A program made the position numbers and the translations under genes. Source: Caballeronia sp. SBC1 (lineage in GTDB: Bacteria; Pseudomonadota; Gammaproteobacteria; Burkholderiales; Burkholderiaceae). Taken from it: a DNA stretch of 64,000 nt. This document shows positions 45,101 to 55,884 of this stretch, piece after piece. Below the pieces are notes generated by a model. It worked only from the letters and a program-made list of their open reading frames with translations. It was not told the DNA's origin and searched no databases. The stretch lies in NCBI RefSeq assembly GCF_011493005.1, contig NZ_CP049158.1, positions 1,364,001 to 1,428,000 on the forward strand, in the 5' to 3' direction. The first letter of the stretch is position 1; each line of letters begins with the position of its first letter.

Positions 45101-45385
45101 ATGCCGGTCATGCATTTTCTAATCCAGTGGCCCGATAACAGCGAAGAAAACTGCTATTCGCCATCGCAAGTGGTCAGCGATTTCTTCACGCCGGGTGAGG
45201 ATTATCCGCTCCAGGACTTCGTCTTGCGCGCCCGTGAAGCGCTGAACATTGCCTCGGAACGCGTGCGCGAAAAGTACGGCTTTGCATGCTCGGCGGCAAT
45301 GGACCAGCTCGCGCAGATTGAAGTCGAAGCCGAACGCTTTCTCGGTGAACCGGACGCGAAAGTCCGGGTCATCGCGCTCGTCTGA
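45101..45385 (+). CDS. MSMEG_0570-family nitrogen starvation response protein (Nit1C)
   Basis: A 94-residue soluble protein with the family pattern MHFLIQWPDNSEENCYSPSQVV and a helical C-terminal half (VREKYGFACSAAMDQLAQIEVEAERF). Cysteines at 18 and in GFACSA could be functional. Strictly associated with Nit1C clusters; function unknown. It lies nine bases after the glycosyltransferase gene. Confidence 0.92.
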   Translation: MPVMHFLIQWPDNSEENCYSPSQVVSDFFTPGEDYPLQDFVLRAREALNIASERVREKYGFACSAAMDQLAQIEVEAERFLGEPDAKVRVIALV

Positions 45386-45411
45386 GCGCCACTCTTTCGA
45401 AAGGACGAATC

Positions 45412-46692
45412 ATGTCGCAAACATCGGGCAACGCGACGCACGCCAGCGTCATTGTGGTGGGTGGCGGTCAGGCAGGATTGTCTGTCAGCTATTACCTGAA
45501 GCAAGCGGGTATCGATCATCTCGTGCTGGAAAAAAACACGGTGACGCATACGTGGCGCACGCAACGCTGGGATGCGTTTTGCCTGGTCACGCCGAACTGG
45601 CAATGTGCACTGCCCGGCTACCCCTACACCGGCGACGATCCGCATGGCTTCATGAAGAAGGACGAGATCATCGAGTATCTCGATGGCTTCATCAGGACGG
45701 TCGATGCGCCGGTGGTCGAGCACGTGGAGGTGCAGCGGGTCACACGTAATAGCGAAGGCGGCTTCGGTGTATCCACCGATCAGGGGCGGTTCACGGCGGA
45801 CCAGGTCGTGGTAGCGTCAGGCGGTTATCACACGCCAATCGTGCCACGCATGGCAGAACGCCTGCCGCGTTCCATTAAACAAATCCAGTCGTCGGAATAT
45901 CGCAACCCGCAGGCTTTGCCCGAAGGCGCGGTACTAGTGGTCGGATCGGGCCAATCGGGCGCGCAGATCGCGGAAGACCTGCATCTGGCCGGACGCAAGG
46001 TAATTCTCGCCGTAGGCGAAGCGCCGCGTTGCGCGCGCTTTTACAGAGGACGCGACGTGGTCGACTGGCTCGCTGACATGAAGTATTACGACATGCCGGT
46101 CGATCAGCATCCACTGCGTGAAGGCGTACGCGACAACACCAATCACTATGTGACCGGGCGTGATGGTGGCCGTGATATTGATTTTCGCAAGTTCGCGGCC
46201 GAGGGCATGGAACTGTACGGGCGGCTTCAGGATCTGCAGGACGGTGTACTTCATTTCGCCCCCAACCTGAGGGAGAATCTCGACAGCGCGGACAAGACCT
46301 TCAACGGCATCAACGCGGGAATCGATGCGTACATTGAAAAGAATGGAATCGAAGCCCCGCCAGGATCGCGCTATGAGCCCGTTTGGTCGCCTGCGGAAGA
46401 ACGCACCACGCTCGATCTGCAAGCGAGCGGAATAGGCTCGATCGTGTGGTGCATCGGCTTCACGCCGGACTTTAGCTGGCTCGATGCGCCAATTTTCAAC
46501 GGCTGCGGTTATCCTGCGCACACGCGTGGCCTGACCCCGCTGGACGGTCTCTATTTTGTCGGCTTGCCGTGGCTGCATACGTGGGGATCGGGCCGCTTTT
46601 CTGGCGTTGCCCGGGACGCCGCGCATGTTGTGGAGAGGATCCGCGCGTGCCGGGAAGCGAAAGCGCCGGCGCGCGATGAAGCGACCGTCTGA
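45412..46692 (+). CDS. MSMEG_0569-family flavin-dependent oxidoreductase (Nit1C, NitH-type)
   Basis: A 426-residue flavoprotein of the FMO-like class. The FAD fold [13 protein letters not shown] lies at about 17-30 and the NAD(P)H fold [15 protein letters not shown] in the middle. [13 protein letters not shown] and [11 protein letters not shown] are further marks. It probably N-hydroxylates or oxidises an intermediate; FMO-type enzymes can turn amines into oximes, precursors of nitriles. That suggestion is inference. Last gene of the operon, followed by a terminator. Confidence 0.94.
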   Translation: MSQTSGNATHASVIVVGGGQAGLSVSYYLKQAGIDHLVLEKNTVTHTWRTQRWDAFCLVTPNWQCALPGYPYTGDDPHGFMKKDEIIEYLDGFIRTVDAPVVEHVEVQRVTRNSEGGFGVSTDQGRFTADQVVVASGGYHTPIVPRMAERLPRSIKQIQSSEYRNPQALPEGAVLVVGSGQSGAQIAEDLHLAGRKVILAVGEAPRCARFYRGRDVVDWLADMKYYDMPVDQHPLREGVRDNTNHYVTGRDGGRDIDFRKFAAEGMELYGRLQDLQDGVLHFAPNLRENLDSADKTFNGINAGIDAYIEKNGIEAPPGSRYEPVWSPAEERTTLDLQASGIGSIVWCIGFTPDFSWLDAPIFNGCGYPAHTRGLTPLDGLYFVGLPWLHTWGSGRFSGVARDAAHVVERIRACREAKAPARDEATV

Positions 46693-46699
46693 ACAGACA

Positions 46700-46735
46700 A
46701 AGGCCCCGCATTCCAGGCTAAGAACACGGGGCCTT
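46700..46735. terminator. Bidirectional terminator between Nit1C and hydA
   Basis: AAGGCCCCG and CGGGGCCTT form a nine-base stem with an 18-base loop, eight bases after the flavoprotein stop and before the convergent dihydropyrimidinase stop. The T tract is weak. Confidence 0.75.
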
Positions 46736-46749
46736 CATTGAAACAAACC

Positions 46750-48280
<1,531 letters not shown>

Positions 48281-48305
48281 CCACTCAATGTGGTTGCTAT
48301 AAATA

Positions 48306-49814
48306 CTACGCGCTGGCAATCCGCGCCGTCGGGCGCTTGCCCATCTTCATCCATGCGCCATAAACAATCGATGCGAGCGCAAGGCCCACGAACCATGCAT
48401 AGGTGTAAAGCGTGTTGAAGAATGCGGGTACGTTGGGAAACGCTCCTGGAAATGCCGTGTGCAGGAAGCCGGGCAAGTTGGGCAATACACCCACGAGCAA
48501 CGCGACCACCGCTGCCATGTTCCAGCCACCCGTGTAGCTGTATTCGCCATTCTCGTTGAAGAGTTCGCGCGTGTTCAGGCGCGTGCCGCGGATCAGGAAG
48601 TAGTCGACCATGAGAATACCCGCCACCGGTCCGAGCAGCGCCGAGTAACCCACGAGCCACGTGAAAATGTAGCCCTGGGTAGTAGCTAAAATCTTCCACG
48701 GCATCATCACAATAGCAATGAACGCGGTAATCATTCCGCCCACGCGATACGAAATCCCCTTCGGCCAGAGACTCGAAAAGTCATAAGCCGGACCCACGAG
48801 GTTAGCGGCCAGATTACAGCTCATGGTGTCGAGCGTCAGGATGACCAGCGCCACGCCCACGCCAATGCCCGTCATGCGGCTGGTCAGGTCGATAGGATCC
48901 CAGATCGCCTTGCCATAGATCACCACGGTAGCTGAGGTCACCACCACCGAGATGACGGACAGCAGCGCCATGGGTGCCGGCAGACCGATCGATTGCCCGA
49001 TGATCTGATCCTTCTGCGAGCGCGCAAAACGCGTGAAGTCCGGAATGTTCAACGCAAGCGTGGCCCAGAACCCGACCATGGCCGTGAGACCCGGCCAGAA
49101 GGTGGCCCAGAACATTCCCTCCTTCTTGCCGCCAGCGACGAACTGCGACGGCTGCGCGAGCATGGAGCCAAGACCGCCCGCCTTCGAGGTCGCCCACCAC
49201 ACCAGCGCGAGGCACATCACCACCTTGATCGGCGCGGACCAGCTTTCGAGGAAACGAATGGAGTCCGTACCGCGCAAGATGAAATAAACCTGGATCAGCC
49301 AGAAGAACAGGAAACACGCCAGTTGCCCGAGCGTGATGTCCAGGAAAGGCAGCGGCGTACCGGGCGTCGAGTTACCGGTGAGGATATTCAGGAGCGTATG
49401 GATCGCACTGCCGCCGAGCCATGTCTGGATTCCGTACCATCCGCATGCAACGATCGCTCGCAACAACGCCGGCAACCTCGCGCCTTTCGTACCGAACGAT
49501 GAGCGCACCAGCACGGCGTACGGAATGCCATGCTTCGCACCTGCATGACCGACCAGCAGCATGGGCACGAGCACGATCATGTTGCCGAGCAACACGGTCA
49601 GCACCGCCTGCCACGGCGACATGCCTTCCTCCGTGAGCCCGGCCGCGAGCATGTACGACGCAATATTCATCACCATGCCGACCCACAGCGCGGCAAAGTG
49701 ATACCACTTCCACGTCCGCTGCGCGGCCGTGGTTGGCGCCAGGTCGTCGTTATATAGACTACCGCTGGCGCCGGCCGCGAACTGCGGGTCGACGGAATGC
49801 GCTGTCTTCTTCAT
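48306..49814 (-). CDS. NCS1-family nucleobase:cation symporter
   Basis: A 502-residue membrane protein with about 12 segments and GAGGAGAT before the start. NCS1 motifs include TWKWYHFAALWVGMVMNIASY, the LGNMIVLVPML segment and NIPDFTRFARSQKDQ. The family imports uracil, thymine, allantoin or hydantoins with H+ or Na+. Its place inside the pyrimidine-catabolism operon points to uracil or a dihydropyrimidine. Confidence 0.94.
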   Translation of the reverse strand: MKKTAHSVDPQFAAGASGSLYNDDLAPTTAAQRTWKWYHFAALWVGMVMNIASYMLAAGLTEEGMSPWQAVLTVLLGNMIVLVPMLLVGHAGAKHGIPYAVLVRSSFGTKGARLPALLRAIVACGWYGIQTWLGGSAIHTLLNILTGNSTPGTPLPFLDITLGQLACFLFFWLIQVYFILRGTDSIRFLESWSAPIKVVMCLALVWWATSKAGGLGSMLAQPSQFVAGGKKEGMFWATFWPGLTAMVGFWATLALNIPDFTRFARSQKDQIIGQSIGLPAPMALLSVISVVVTSATVVIYGKAIWDPIDLTSRMTGIGVGVALVILTLDTMSCNLAANLVGPAYDFSSLWPKGISYRVGGMITAFIAIVMMPWKILATTQGYIFTWLVGYSALLGPVAGILMVDYFLIRGTRLNTRELFNENGEYSYTGGWNMAAVVALLVGVLPNLPGFLHTAFPGAFPNVPAFFNTLYTYAWFVGLALASIVYGAWMKMGKRPTARIASA

Positions 49815-49936
49815 CAGGTTGATCTCCTCAAGATCGTTGCGGTCCGCGCCCGCGGATCAGGCTGCGATTCCAGTCCGGGCGTCGGCCGTCGGGGGACGTC
49901 AGTGACATGCGCTACTTTTTATACGGGTTCTCAACT

Positions 49937-51229
49937 CTATGCGGCCTTCACGCTTTCTTCAACGTCGGCGTCCACGCGTGCCGGATTGTTCGGATGGGTC
50001 GTCCAGTTCGCATATTCGCCGGCATCCACGCGTTCCATCGTGATGCATTGCTCGACCGGGCACACATGCATGCATAAATTGCACCCGACGCATTCCGAAT
50101 CGATGACTTCGAAATGCCGCTTGCCGTCCTTCTCGCGCATGATCGCCTGATGCGCCGTATCTTCGCAAGCGATGTGACACAGGCCGCACTCAATGCACTT
50201 GTCCTGGTCGATGCGCGCCTTGATGTCGTACTTCAGATTCAAATACTTCCAGTCAGTCACATTCTGCACCGCCCGTCCGCGGATATCGTCGAGCGTGGCA
50301 TAGCCTTTTTCGTCCATCCAGTTCGAAAGACCGTCCGCGAGATCGGAGACTATGCGAAAGCCATAGTGCATGACGGCTGTACAAACCTGCACGTTGCCTG
50401 CGCCCAGAACCATGAACTCGGCCGCATCGCGCCATGACGAAATACCGCCAATGCCGGAGATCGGCAGATCAGGCGTTTCCACGTCCCGCGCAATCTCCGC
50501 CACCATGTTCAGCGCGATCGGTTTTACCGCCGGGCCGCAGTATCCACCATGCGTACCCTTGCCGTCGACTGTCGGCATCGGTGCCATGAGGTCCAGGTCT
50601 ACCGCGACTATCGAATTGATGGTGTTGATCAGGGACACCGCGTCCGCGCCGCCTTTGTAAGCCGCGCGTGCGCTGGTGCGGATATCGCTGATATTCGGTG
50701 TCAGCTTGACGATGCACGGCAGCTTCGTGCCTTCCTTCACCCAGCGCGTGACCATCTCCACGTATTCGGGCACCTGACCGACCGCCGCGCCCATGCCGCG
50801 CTCGCTCATGCCGTGCGGGCAACCGAAATTCAGTTCTACGCCATCGGCGCCGGTGTCCTCCACCAACGGCAAGATCCACTTCCAGTCGCGCTCGTTGCAC
50901 GGCACCATCAGCGAGACGATCATCGCGCGATCGGGCCAGTCGCGCTTGACCTGGGAGATCTCCTTCAGGTTGATGTCGAGCGGCCGGTCGGTGATCAGTT
51001 CAATATTGTTCAGCCCTGCGATGCGCTGGCCGTTCCACTGAACCGCGCCATAACGCGAACTCACGTTCACCACATGCGGGTCGAGCCCGAGGGTTTTCCA
51101 TACAACGCCGCCCCAACCCGCTTCGAAGGCGCGATTGACGTTGTAGGCTTTATCGGTGGGCGGTGCTGATGCGAGCCAAAAAGGATTCGGCGAGTTGATG
51201 CCGGCAAACGTATTGCGAAGATCGGCCAT
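49937..51229 (-). CDS. preA: NAD-dependent dihydropyrimidine dehydrogenase subunit PreA
   Basis: A 430-residue protein with GGGAG before the ATG. The FMN-binding dihydroorotate-dehydrogenase-like barrel (1-310) carries NFGCPHGMSERGMG and the active Cys region. Two 4Fe-4S motifs lie near the C terminus (CIECGLCHIAC, CVGCNLCMHVCP). With PreT it reduces uracil and thymine to dihydropyrimidines using NADH. It lies 33 bases after preT. Confidence 0.96.
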   Translation of the reverse strand: MADLRNTFAGINSPNPFWLASAPPTDKAYNVNRAFEAGWGGVVWKTLGLDPHVVNVSSRYGAVQWNGQRIAGLNNIELITDRPLDINLKEISQVKRDWPDRAMIVSLMVPCNERDWKWILPLVEDTGADGVELNFGCPHGMSERGMGAAVGQVPEYVEMVTRWVKEGTKLPCIVKLTPNISDIRTSARAAYKGGADAVSLINTINSIVAVDLDLMAPMPTVDGKGTHGGYCGPAVKPIALNMVAEIARDVETPDLPISGIGGISSWRDAAEFMVLGAGNVQVCTAVMHYGFRIVSDLADGLSNWMDEKGYATLDDIRGRAVQNVTDWKYLNLKYDIKARIDQDKCIECGLCHIACEDTAHQAIMREKDGKRHFEVIDSECVGCNLCMHVCPVEQCITMERVDAGEYANWTTHPNNPARVDADVEESVKAA

Positions 51230-51262
51230 GACTTGGCTCCCGTATTATCGTAGGGGTGTTTT

Positions 51263-52600
51263 TTATGCGGCCTTGATGGCCGTTGCCGCAAAGAACGCAT
51301 GGATGGACTCGGCGGCAATCTTGCCGTCCTGTACCGCCTGCACGGTCAGGTCAAGGCCACCTGTGGCCGCGCAATCGCCGCCGGCCCAGACGTTATCGAG
51401 CGAAGTGCGGCCGTTCGAATCCACCGCGATACGGCTGCCGTCGAGCGTGAGCATGTCAGTTTCCAGGCCGTCGGGCGCGAGCGTCTGACCGATCGCCTTC
51501 AGCACCATGTCGGCTTCAATGACGAAGCGCTCGCCTTGCGGGTTTTCGAATTCGACGCCCGTAACCTGGCCATCTGCATCGGTCAAACGCACGGGCTTCG
51601 CATGCGTGACGATCGTCACGCCGTTGACCTGCGCGAACTCGCGTTCGGCCCACGTTGCGCCCATGTTCTCTACACCCCGCCGGTACACCATCGTGACCGT
51701 TTCGGCACCCAGCTTGCGGCTTTGCACCGCTGCATCGATGGCCGTGTTGCCGCCGCCGATCACCACCACGCGACGCCCCACGGGCACGCTCGCAAGAGCA
51801 TCCGCCTGACGCACCTGCTCGATGAAATCAACCGCGTTGTACACGCCCTGCAGCGTCTCACCCTCTAATTCAAGCGCGCGCACACCGCCCAGGCCAATGG
51901 CGAGAAACACGGCGTCATGCTGCTTTCGCAAGTCGCTCAGCGTCACGTCACGACCGAGCATCACGTCGTTCTTCACTTCGATACCACCTACCGAATACAA
52001 CCACTCCACTTCGCGTTGAGCGAAATCGTCGACCACCTTGTATGCCGCGATGCCGTATTCGTTCAGGCCGCCGGGCTTGGGCCGGGCGTCGAAGAGCGTG
52101 ACCCGGTGGCCATCGATTGCAAGGCGATGCGCACACGCCAGTCCCGCTGGACCCGCGCCAATCACGGCCACATGACGTCCCGTATCCGCCGCACGCTTGA
52201 AGAGCGGCTCGCCGCGTGCCATTGCCCAGTCGGTAGCGTGACGCTGCAATGCACCTATCTGAACTGGTTTGTCATCCTGATGATTTCTTACGCAGGCCCC
52301 TTCGCAAAGAATTTCAGTTGGACATACGCGTGCGCATGCGCCGCCTAGAGGATTGGCCGACAAGATATCCATTGCCGCGCCCTTCATGTTGCCGTTACCT
52401 ATCTTGCGGATGAAGCTGGGAATATCTATTTTTGTGGGGCACGCGTTGATGCACGGTGCGTCGTAGCAGTAGTGGCAACGGCTCGACGCTGCAGCCGCCG
52501 CAGTGGGATCGAGTAACGGCGCCACATCTGAAAACTGACACGACAGTTGCTCTTGCGACAGCCGGTTCGATGCAATGTCGCCAATGTGCTTCATGGTCAT
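51263..52600 (-). CDS. preT: Dihydropyrimidine dehydrogenase subunit PreT (FAD, Fe-S)
   Basis: A 445-residue glutamate-synthase-small-subunit-like flavoprotein. The N-terminal cysteine-rich region (CHYCYDAPCINACPTK, GGACARVCPTEILCEGAC) holds two 4Fe-4S clusters. The FAD fold is VIGAGPAGLACAHRL and the NAD(P)H fold VIGGGNTAIDAA. It passes electrons from NADH to PreA. AAGGAA precedes the ATG. Confidence 0.96.
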   Translation of the reverse strand: MTMKHIGDIASNRLSQEQLSCQFSDVAPLLDPTAAAAASSRCHYCYDAPCINACPTKIDIPSFIRKIGNGNMKGAAMDILSANPLGGACARVCPTEILCEGACVRNHQDDKPVQIGALQRHATDWAMARGEPLFKRAADTGRHVAVIGAGPAGLACAHRLAIDGHRVTLFDARPKPGGLNEYGIAAYKVVDDFAQREVEWLYSVGGIEVKNDVMLGRDVTLSDLRKQHDAVFLAIGLGGVRALELEGETLQGVYNAVDFIEQVRQADALASVPVGRRVVVIGGGNTAIDAAVQSRKLGAETVTMVYRRGVENMGATWAEREFAQVNGVTIVTHAKPVRLTDADGQVTGVEFENPQGERFVIEADMVLKAIGQTLAPDGLETDMLTLDGSRIAVDSNGRTSLDNVWAGGDCAATGGLDLTVQAVQDGKIAAESIHAFFAATAIKAA

Positions 52601-52659
52601 ACACGTTCCTTCTTCAAAGTGAGGAAGCGAATGGTCTTTCGACTAAAGCCAATCCAGGC

Positions 52660-53919
52660 TTAACGGCCCGCGCGTTCGAGCATGGCGTGAAGCAGCACGT
52701 TTGCGCCTGCCTCGATCCATTCCTCGGAGGCATCTTCGATCTCGTTATGACTGATCCCATCGACACAAGGCACGAAGACCATTGACGTGGGCGCGACCCT
52801 CGAGAGGTAACACGCGTCGTGTCCTGCGCCCGAGACGATGTCCCGATGCGCATAACCAAAGCGTTCGGCGGCTGCGCGCACGGACTTCACGCATGCGGCG
52901 TCGAAGGCGATAGGTGCGTAATAGAAGATCTGTTCAAGCTGCGTTTCGAGCCCTCCGGCGCTCGCGATCTTCTCCACGCCCGCACGCAATGCGGCGTCCA
53001 TTTTTGCGAGCACGGCGTCGTCGGGATGCCGGAAATCGACGGTAAAAAACACGCGACCTGGGATCACGTTGCGCGAATTCGGATGCACCTGCATCATGCC
53101 GACCGTCGCGCACGCCAGCGGCGCATTATCGAGCCCGATGCGGTTCACCAACTCGACCACACGCGATGCTCCGAGCAACGCATCGCGACGACGCGGCATG
53201 GGCGTAGGACCCGCATGCGCGTCCTGACCGGTCAGCGTGATCTCGTACCAGCGCTGCCCTTGCGCGTCGGTGACCACGCCGATTGTCATGTTTTCCGCTT
53301 CGAGAATCGGCCCTTGTTCAATGTGCAGTTCGAACGCTGCGTGCAGCTTGCGACCGCCGCACGGCTCATCACCCGCATAACCAATACGCTTGAGTTCCTC
53401 GCCAATTGTCTTGCCATCCACGTCCTTGCGGGACAACCCGTAGTCGAGCGTGAACTCGCCGGCAAACACGCCAGACGCGACCATGGCAGGCGCGAAACGC
53501 GAGCCTTCCTCGTTGGTCCAGATCACGACTTCCACCGGGTGTTCGGTCTCGATGCCACGATCATTCAGCGAGCGAATCACTTCGATGCCGCCCAGGATGC
53601 CGTAGATGCCATCGAAGCGGCCGCCGGTGGGCTGCGAGTCTGCATGCGAGCCGGTCACAACCGGCGCGGCGTCTGCATTGCGCCCGGCACGGCGCATGAA
53701 CACGTTGCCCATCTGGTCCACCTTGACCGTGCAACCCGCTTCCTTCGCCCAACTGACGATCAGGTCGCGTCCTTCGCGATCGAGATCAGTGAGCGCAAGC
53801 CGGCATACGCCACCCTTTTGCGTCGCGCCAATTTTCGCCATCGTCATGAGACTGTCCCAAAGACGTTCGCCGTTGACTCTGATCGACGTATCCAGCGCTG
53901 AATCGGTCACCGCGTCCAT
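52660..53919 (-). CDS. N-carbamoyl-beta-alanine/allantoate-type amidohydrolase
   Basis: A 419-residue M20-family enzyme of the hydantoinase/carbamoylase group. The start MDAVTDSALD has AAGGAGAA and excludes 35 upstream residues. Metal ligands: His and Asp in GSHADSQPTGGRFDG, Glu in WTNEEGSRFAPAM, and His in ELHIEQGP; the C-terminal SGAGHDACYLS is also conserved. It should release ammonia, CO2 and beta-alanine from N-carbamoyl-beta-alanine, the third step of the pathway. First gene of the operon, divergent from the TetR gene. Confidence 0.93.
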   Translation of the reverse strand: MDAVTDSALDTSIRVNGERLWDSLMTMAKIGATQKGGVCRLALTDLDREGRDLIVSWAKEAGCTVKVDQMGNVFMRRAGRNADAAPVVTGSHADSQPTGGRFDGIYGILGGIEVIRSLNDRGIETEHPVEVVIWTNEEGSRFAPAMVASGVFAGEFTLDYGLSRKDVDGKTIGEELKRIGYAGDEPCGGRKLHAAFELHIEQGPILEAENMTIGVVTDAQGQRWYEITLTGQDAHAGPTPMPRRRDALLGASRVVELVNRIGLDNAPLACATVGMMQVHPNSRNVIPGRVFFTVDFRHPDDAVLAKMDAALRAGVEKIASAGGLETQLEQIFYYAPIAFDAACVKSVRAAAERFGYAHRDIVSGAGHDACYLSRVAPTSMVFVPCVDGISHNEIEDASEEWIEAGANVLLHAMLERAGR

Positions 53920-54086
53920 TTCGCGTTCTCCTTGCTTGTTGCTCGATTTAGGGTTTTGACTGATACGAATCTGGTGCATCGGCGTCGGCTTTTGGGGCGC
54001 TGGCGCACGGTAGCGGTGCAACATTTATCCGCTCACTTCATCCGCTTCGTAGCGGCGAATCCGTCTCGATCCGTCGCCTTCCAAAT

Positions 54087-54104
54087 CCTGTCCAACTGGA
54101 CAGG
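54087..54104. promoter_or_regulatory. RutR-like operator
   Basis: CCTGTCCAACTGGACAGG, a perfect palindrome of eight-base arms with two central bases. It keeps the core of the E. coli RutR consensus TTGACCA-NN-TGGTCAA (TG-CCA-NN-TGG-CA). It lies between the divergent carbamoylase (starts 53919) and TetR (starts 54303) genes, where an autoregulated repressor would bind. The rest of this 383-base gap shows no other clear signal. Confidence 0.85.
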
Positions 54105-54302
54105 TTGTAGCCGATTAATATTTGCAAATCAACGTCTTTCGAGGTTTTCGATTAGAGTAAAAGCATAGCGAGAAGCGTGCCATTGCAATGCAGCAAAGTC
54201 TTGAAAAAGCGAAACGACAGGCTATGCAGCGGTGGCGTCAAAGCGCATAGAATGAGGCGCGATCAAGATGGAAAAGGCGCACAGCGCCACGCAAGGAAAA
54301 CA

Positions 54303-54986
54303 ATGAGAGATGACGAAGCGACAGCCGAGGCGACGAAAAACGATGTTGCGCCCGTTCCATTGCGGCGGCGCAAGGCACATATTCGTGAGACCAATGAAGC
54401 GCATCTCTTAGCGTGCGCCGAGGCTGTGTTCGCCGAGCGCGGACTCGAAGGCGCGAGTACCGCGATGATCGCGGAACGTGCAGGCTTGCCGAAAGCTAAC
54501 CTGCATTATTACTTTCCGACCAAGCTGGCGCTTTATCGACGCGTGCTTGAGGATTTGTTCGAAGACTGGCATCGTGCGGCGGACACCTTCGAGTCCAGCG
54601 ATGACCCGGTCGAAGCAATTGGCGGCTACGTGCGTACGAAAATGGAATTGTCGAGGCGGCGTCCGCTCGGCTCGAAGGTGTGGGCAAGCGAGATCATTCA
54701 CGGCGCGGTCCACATGCAGGACATCTTGAACGAGCGCGTCAAGCCGTGGCTTGAAACGCGAGTGATCGTGATCGATGGATGGATTGCCCGAGGTTTGCTC
54801 GCTCCCACCGACGCGCAGACGCTGATGTTCATGATCTGGGCCACGACGCAGCACTACGCAGATTTTGATGCCCAGATCCGGGCGCTGAAAGGCAAACGCG
54901 CGCTTTCACAGAAGGGCTTTGATGCGTCCACGGAGGAAGTGGTCAAGCTCGTGATTCGTGCATGTGGAGCGAAGTCACCGGAGTGA
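54303..54986 (+). CDS. TetR-family regulator, RutR-like
   Basis: A 227-residue repressor with AAGGA before the ATG. The helix-turn-helix is GASTAMIAERAGLPKANLHYYFPTKLALYRRVLE (near 55-88, split). The ligand domain contains SKVWASEIIHGAVHMQDIL, as in RutR. RutR senses uracil or thymine and controls pyrimidine use. Its gene is divergent from the carbamoylase-PreT-PreA-permease-hydA genes, with a RutR-type palindrome between. Confidence 0.93.
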   Translation: MRDDEATAEATKNDVAPVPLRRRKAHIRETNEAHLLACAEAVFAERGLEGASTAMIAERAGLPKANLHYYFPTKLALYRRVLEDLFEDWHRAADTFESSDDPVEAIGGYVRTKMELSRRRPLGSKVWASEIIHGAVHMQDILNERVKPWLETRVIVIDGWIARGLLAPTDAQTLMFMIWATTQHYADFDAQIRALKGKRALSQKGFDASTEEVVKLVIRACGAKSPE

Positions 54987-55060
54987 CGCAGCGCTCACGT
55001 TAATCAGTCTGATCTTGTCAAGCCGACGCATCACGCGGCTAAAGCAACCTCTGATCTGAA

Positions 55061-55105
55061 CGAAAAAAAACTCGCCGGCCGCGTTCATGCGGAGGGCGAG
55101 TTTTT
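55061..55105. terminator. Bidirectional intrinsic terminator
   Basis: AAAAACTCGCC (55066-55076) and GGCGAGTTTTT (55095-55105) form a stem flanked by A8 and T5 tracts. It can end both the TetR transcript and the minus-strand DUF4148 transcript. Confidence 0.88.
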
Positions 55106-55203
55106 CATTTGGCGCTGCGCCCGAAAGAACAAACCACTATTCAATCGAGTCTTGCGCCGGACCTGATCGAGCCAGGCCCACTTCACATTTGCTCAGCGTC
55201 GGC

Positions 55204-55536
55204 TTAGTGACCGAAGAACACCGAACCGGGAGCGTTTTGCGCCGGTACAGCCAAGCTACGCACGCCCGCTGCCGAGGTGCCGCTGGTCGAAGGACCATAT
55301 GCCGTTGCTGCCTGACCGTCTTGCGCATTCACACGAGCTTGAGCTGCCTGGATGTTCGCCGGGTAGTCGATCTGGTCGCCAGCCGGGTTGTACCCTGCCT
55401 TTTCCAGTTGAACCAGTTGCGCCTTCACTTCAGCACGCGTCAGCGGACCGTTGTTGTCAGTGCTTTGCGCAAACGCGAACGTCGGAGCTGCCAATGCCGA
55501 CACGATAACAACTGCGGGAATAAGTGACTTGAACAT
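55204..55536 (-). CDS. Small secreted DUF4148 protein 3
   Basis: A 110-residue protein with GGAGG before the ATG, a signal peptide ending AFA/QS and the DUF4148 core GPLTRAEVKAQLVQLEKAGYNPAGDQIDYPANIQAAQARV. The tail is Ser-, Ala- and Gly-rich and ends VFFGH, comparable to IYFGN of protein 2 at 33.6 kb. Function unknown. Confidence 0.92.
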   Translation of the reverse strand: MFKSLIPAVVIVSALAAPTFAFAQSTDNNGPLTRAEVKAQLVQLEKAGYNPAGDQIDYPANIQAAQARVNAQDGQAATAYGPSTSGTSAAGVRSLAVPAQNAPGSVFFGH

Positions 55537-55884
55537 GGTGAAACCTCCAGTATTTTGTATGTGGTCTCGAAACAATCTCAGAGGGATGTAAGCGGTTTCT
55601 GAATTTGTTTCGGATGTAAGAAGTCTATGCTTCGGAACCTTGAGGGAAAACCCTTATTTAGGCGAAACATCATTGTTGAAAGCGCAATAATCGCGCCGAA
55701 ATGGCCGGCAAGGCGGAATTGAGGAAGGTATTTCGGAATTTATTGCTGAATAAAGCGCGAGCGCGCCTTTGAATTCGGGGAATCGCTGGCGCTACAGTGC
55801 GCTGTATTGCGGTTTCCACAAGAATTCAACCGAACCTGGGGAGGGTCCGGTGCGAGTGTCAGGCTGAAAAGGGCCTGAAAGGGT
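55537..55884. other. Intergenic region, no gene recognised
   Basis: The 348 bases between DUF4148 protein 3 and hutC are relatively AT-rich near the DUF4148 side, with a repeated GATGTAAG (near 55584 and 55613). They should contain the DUF4148 promoter. I see no gene or RNA element. Confidence 0.5.
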
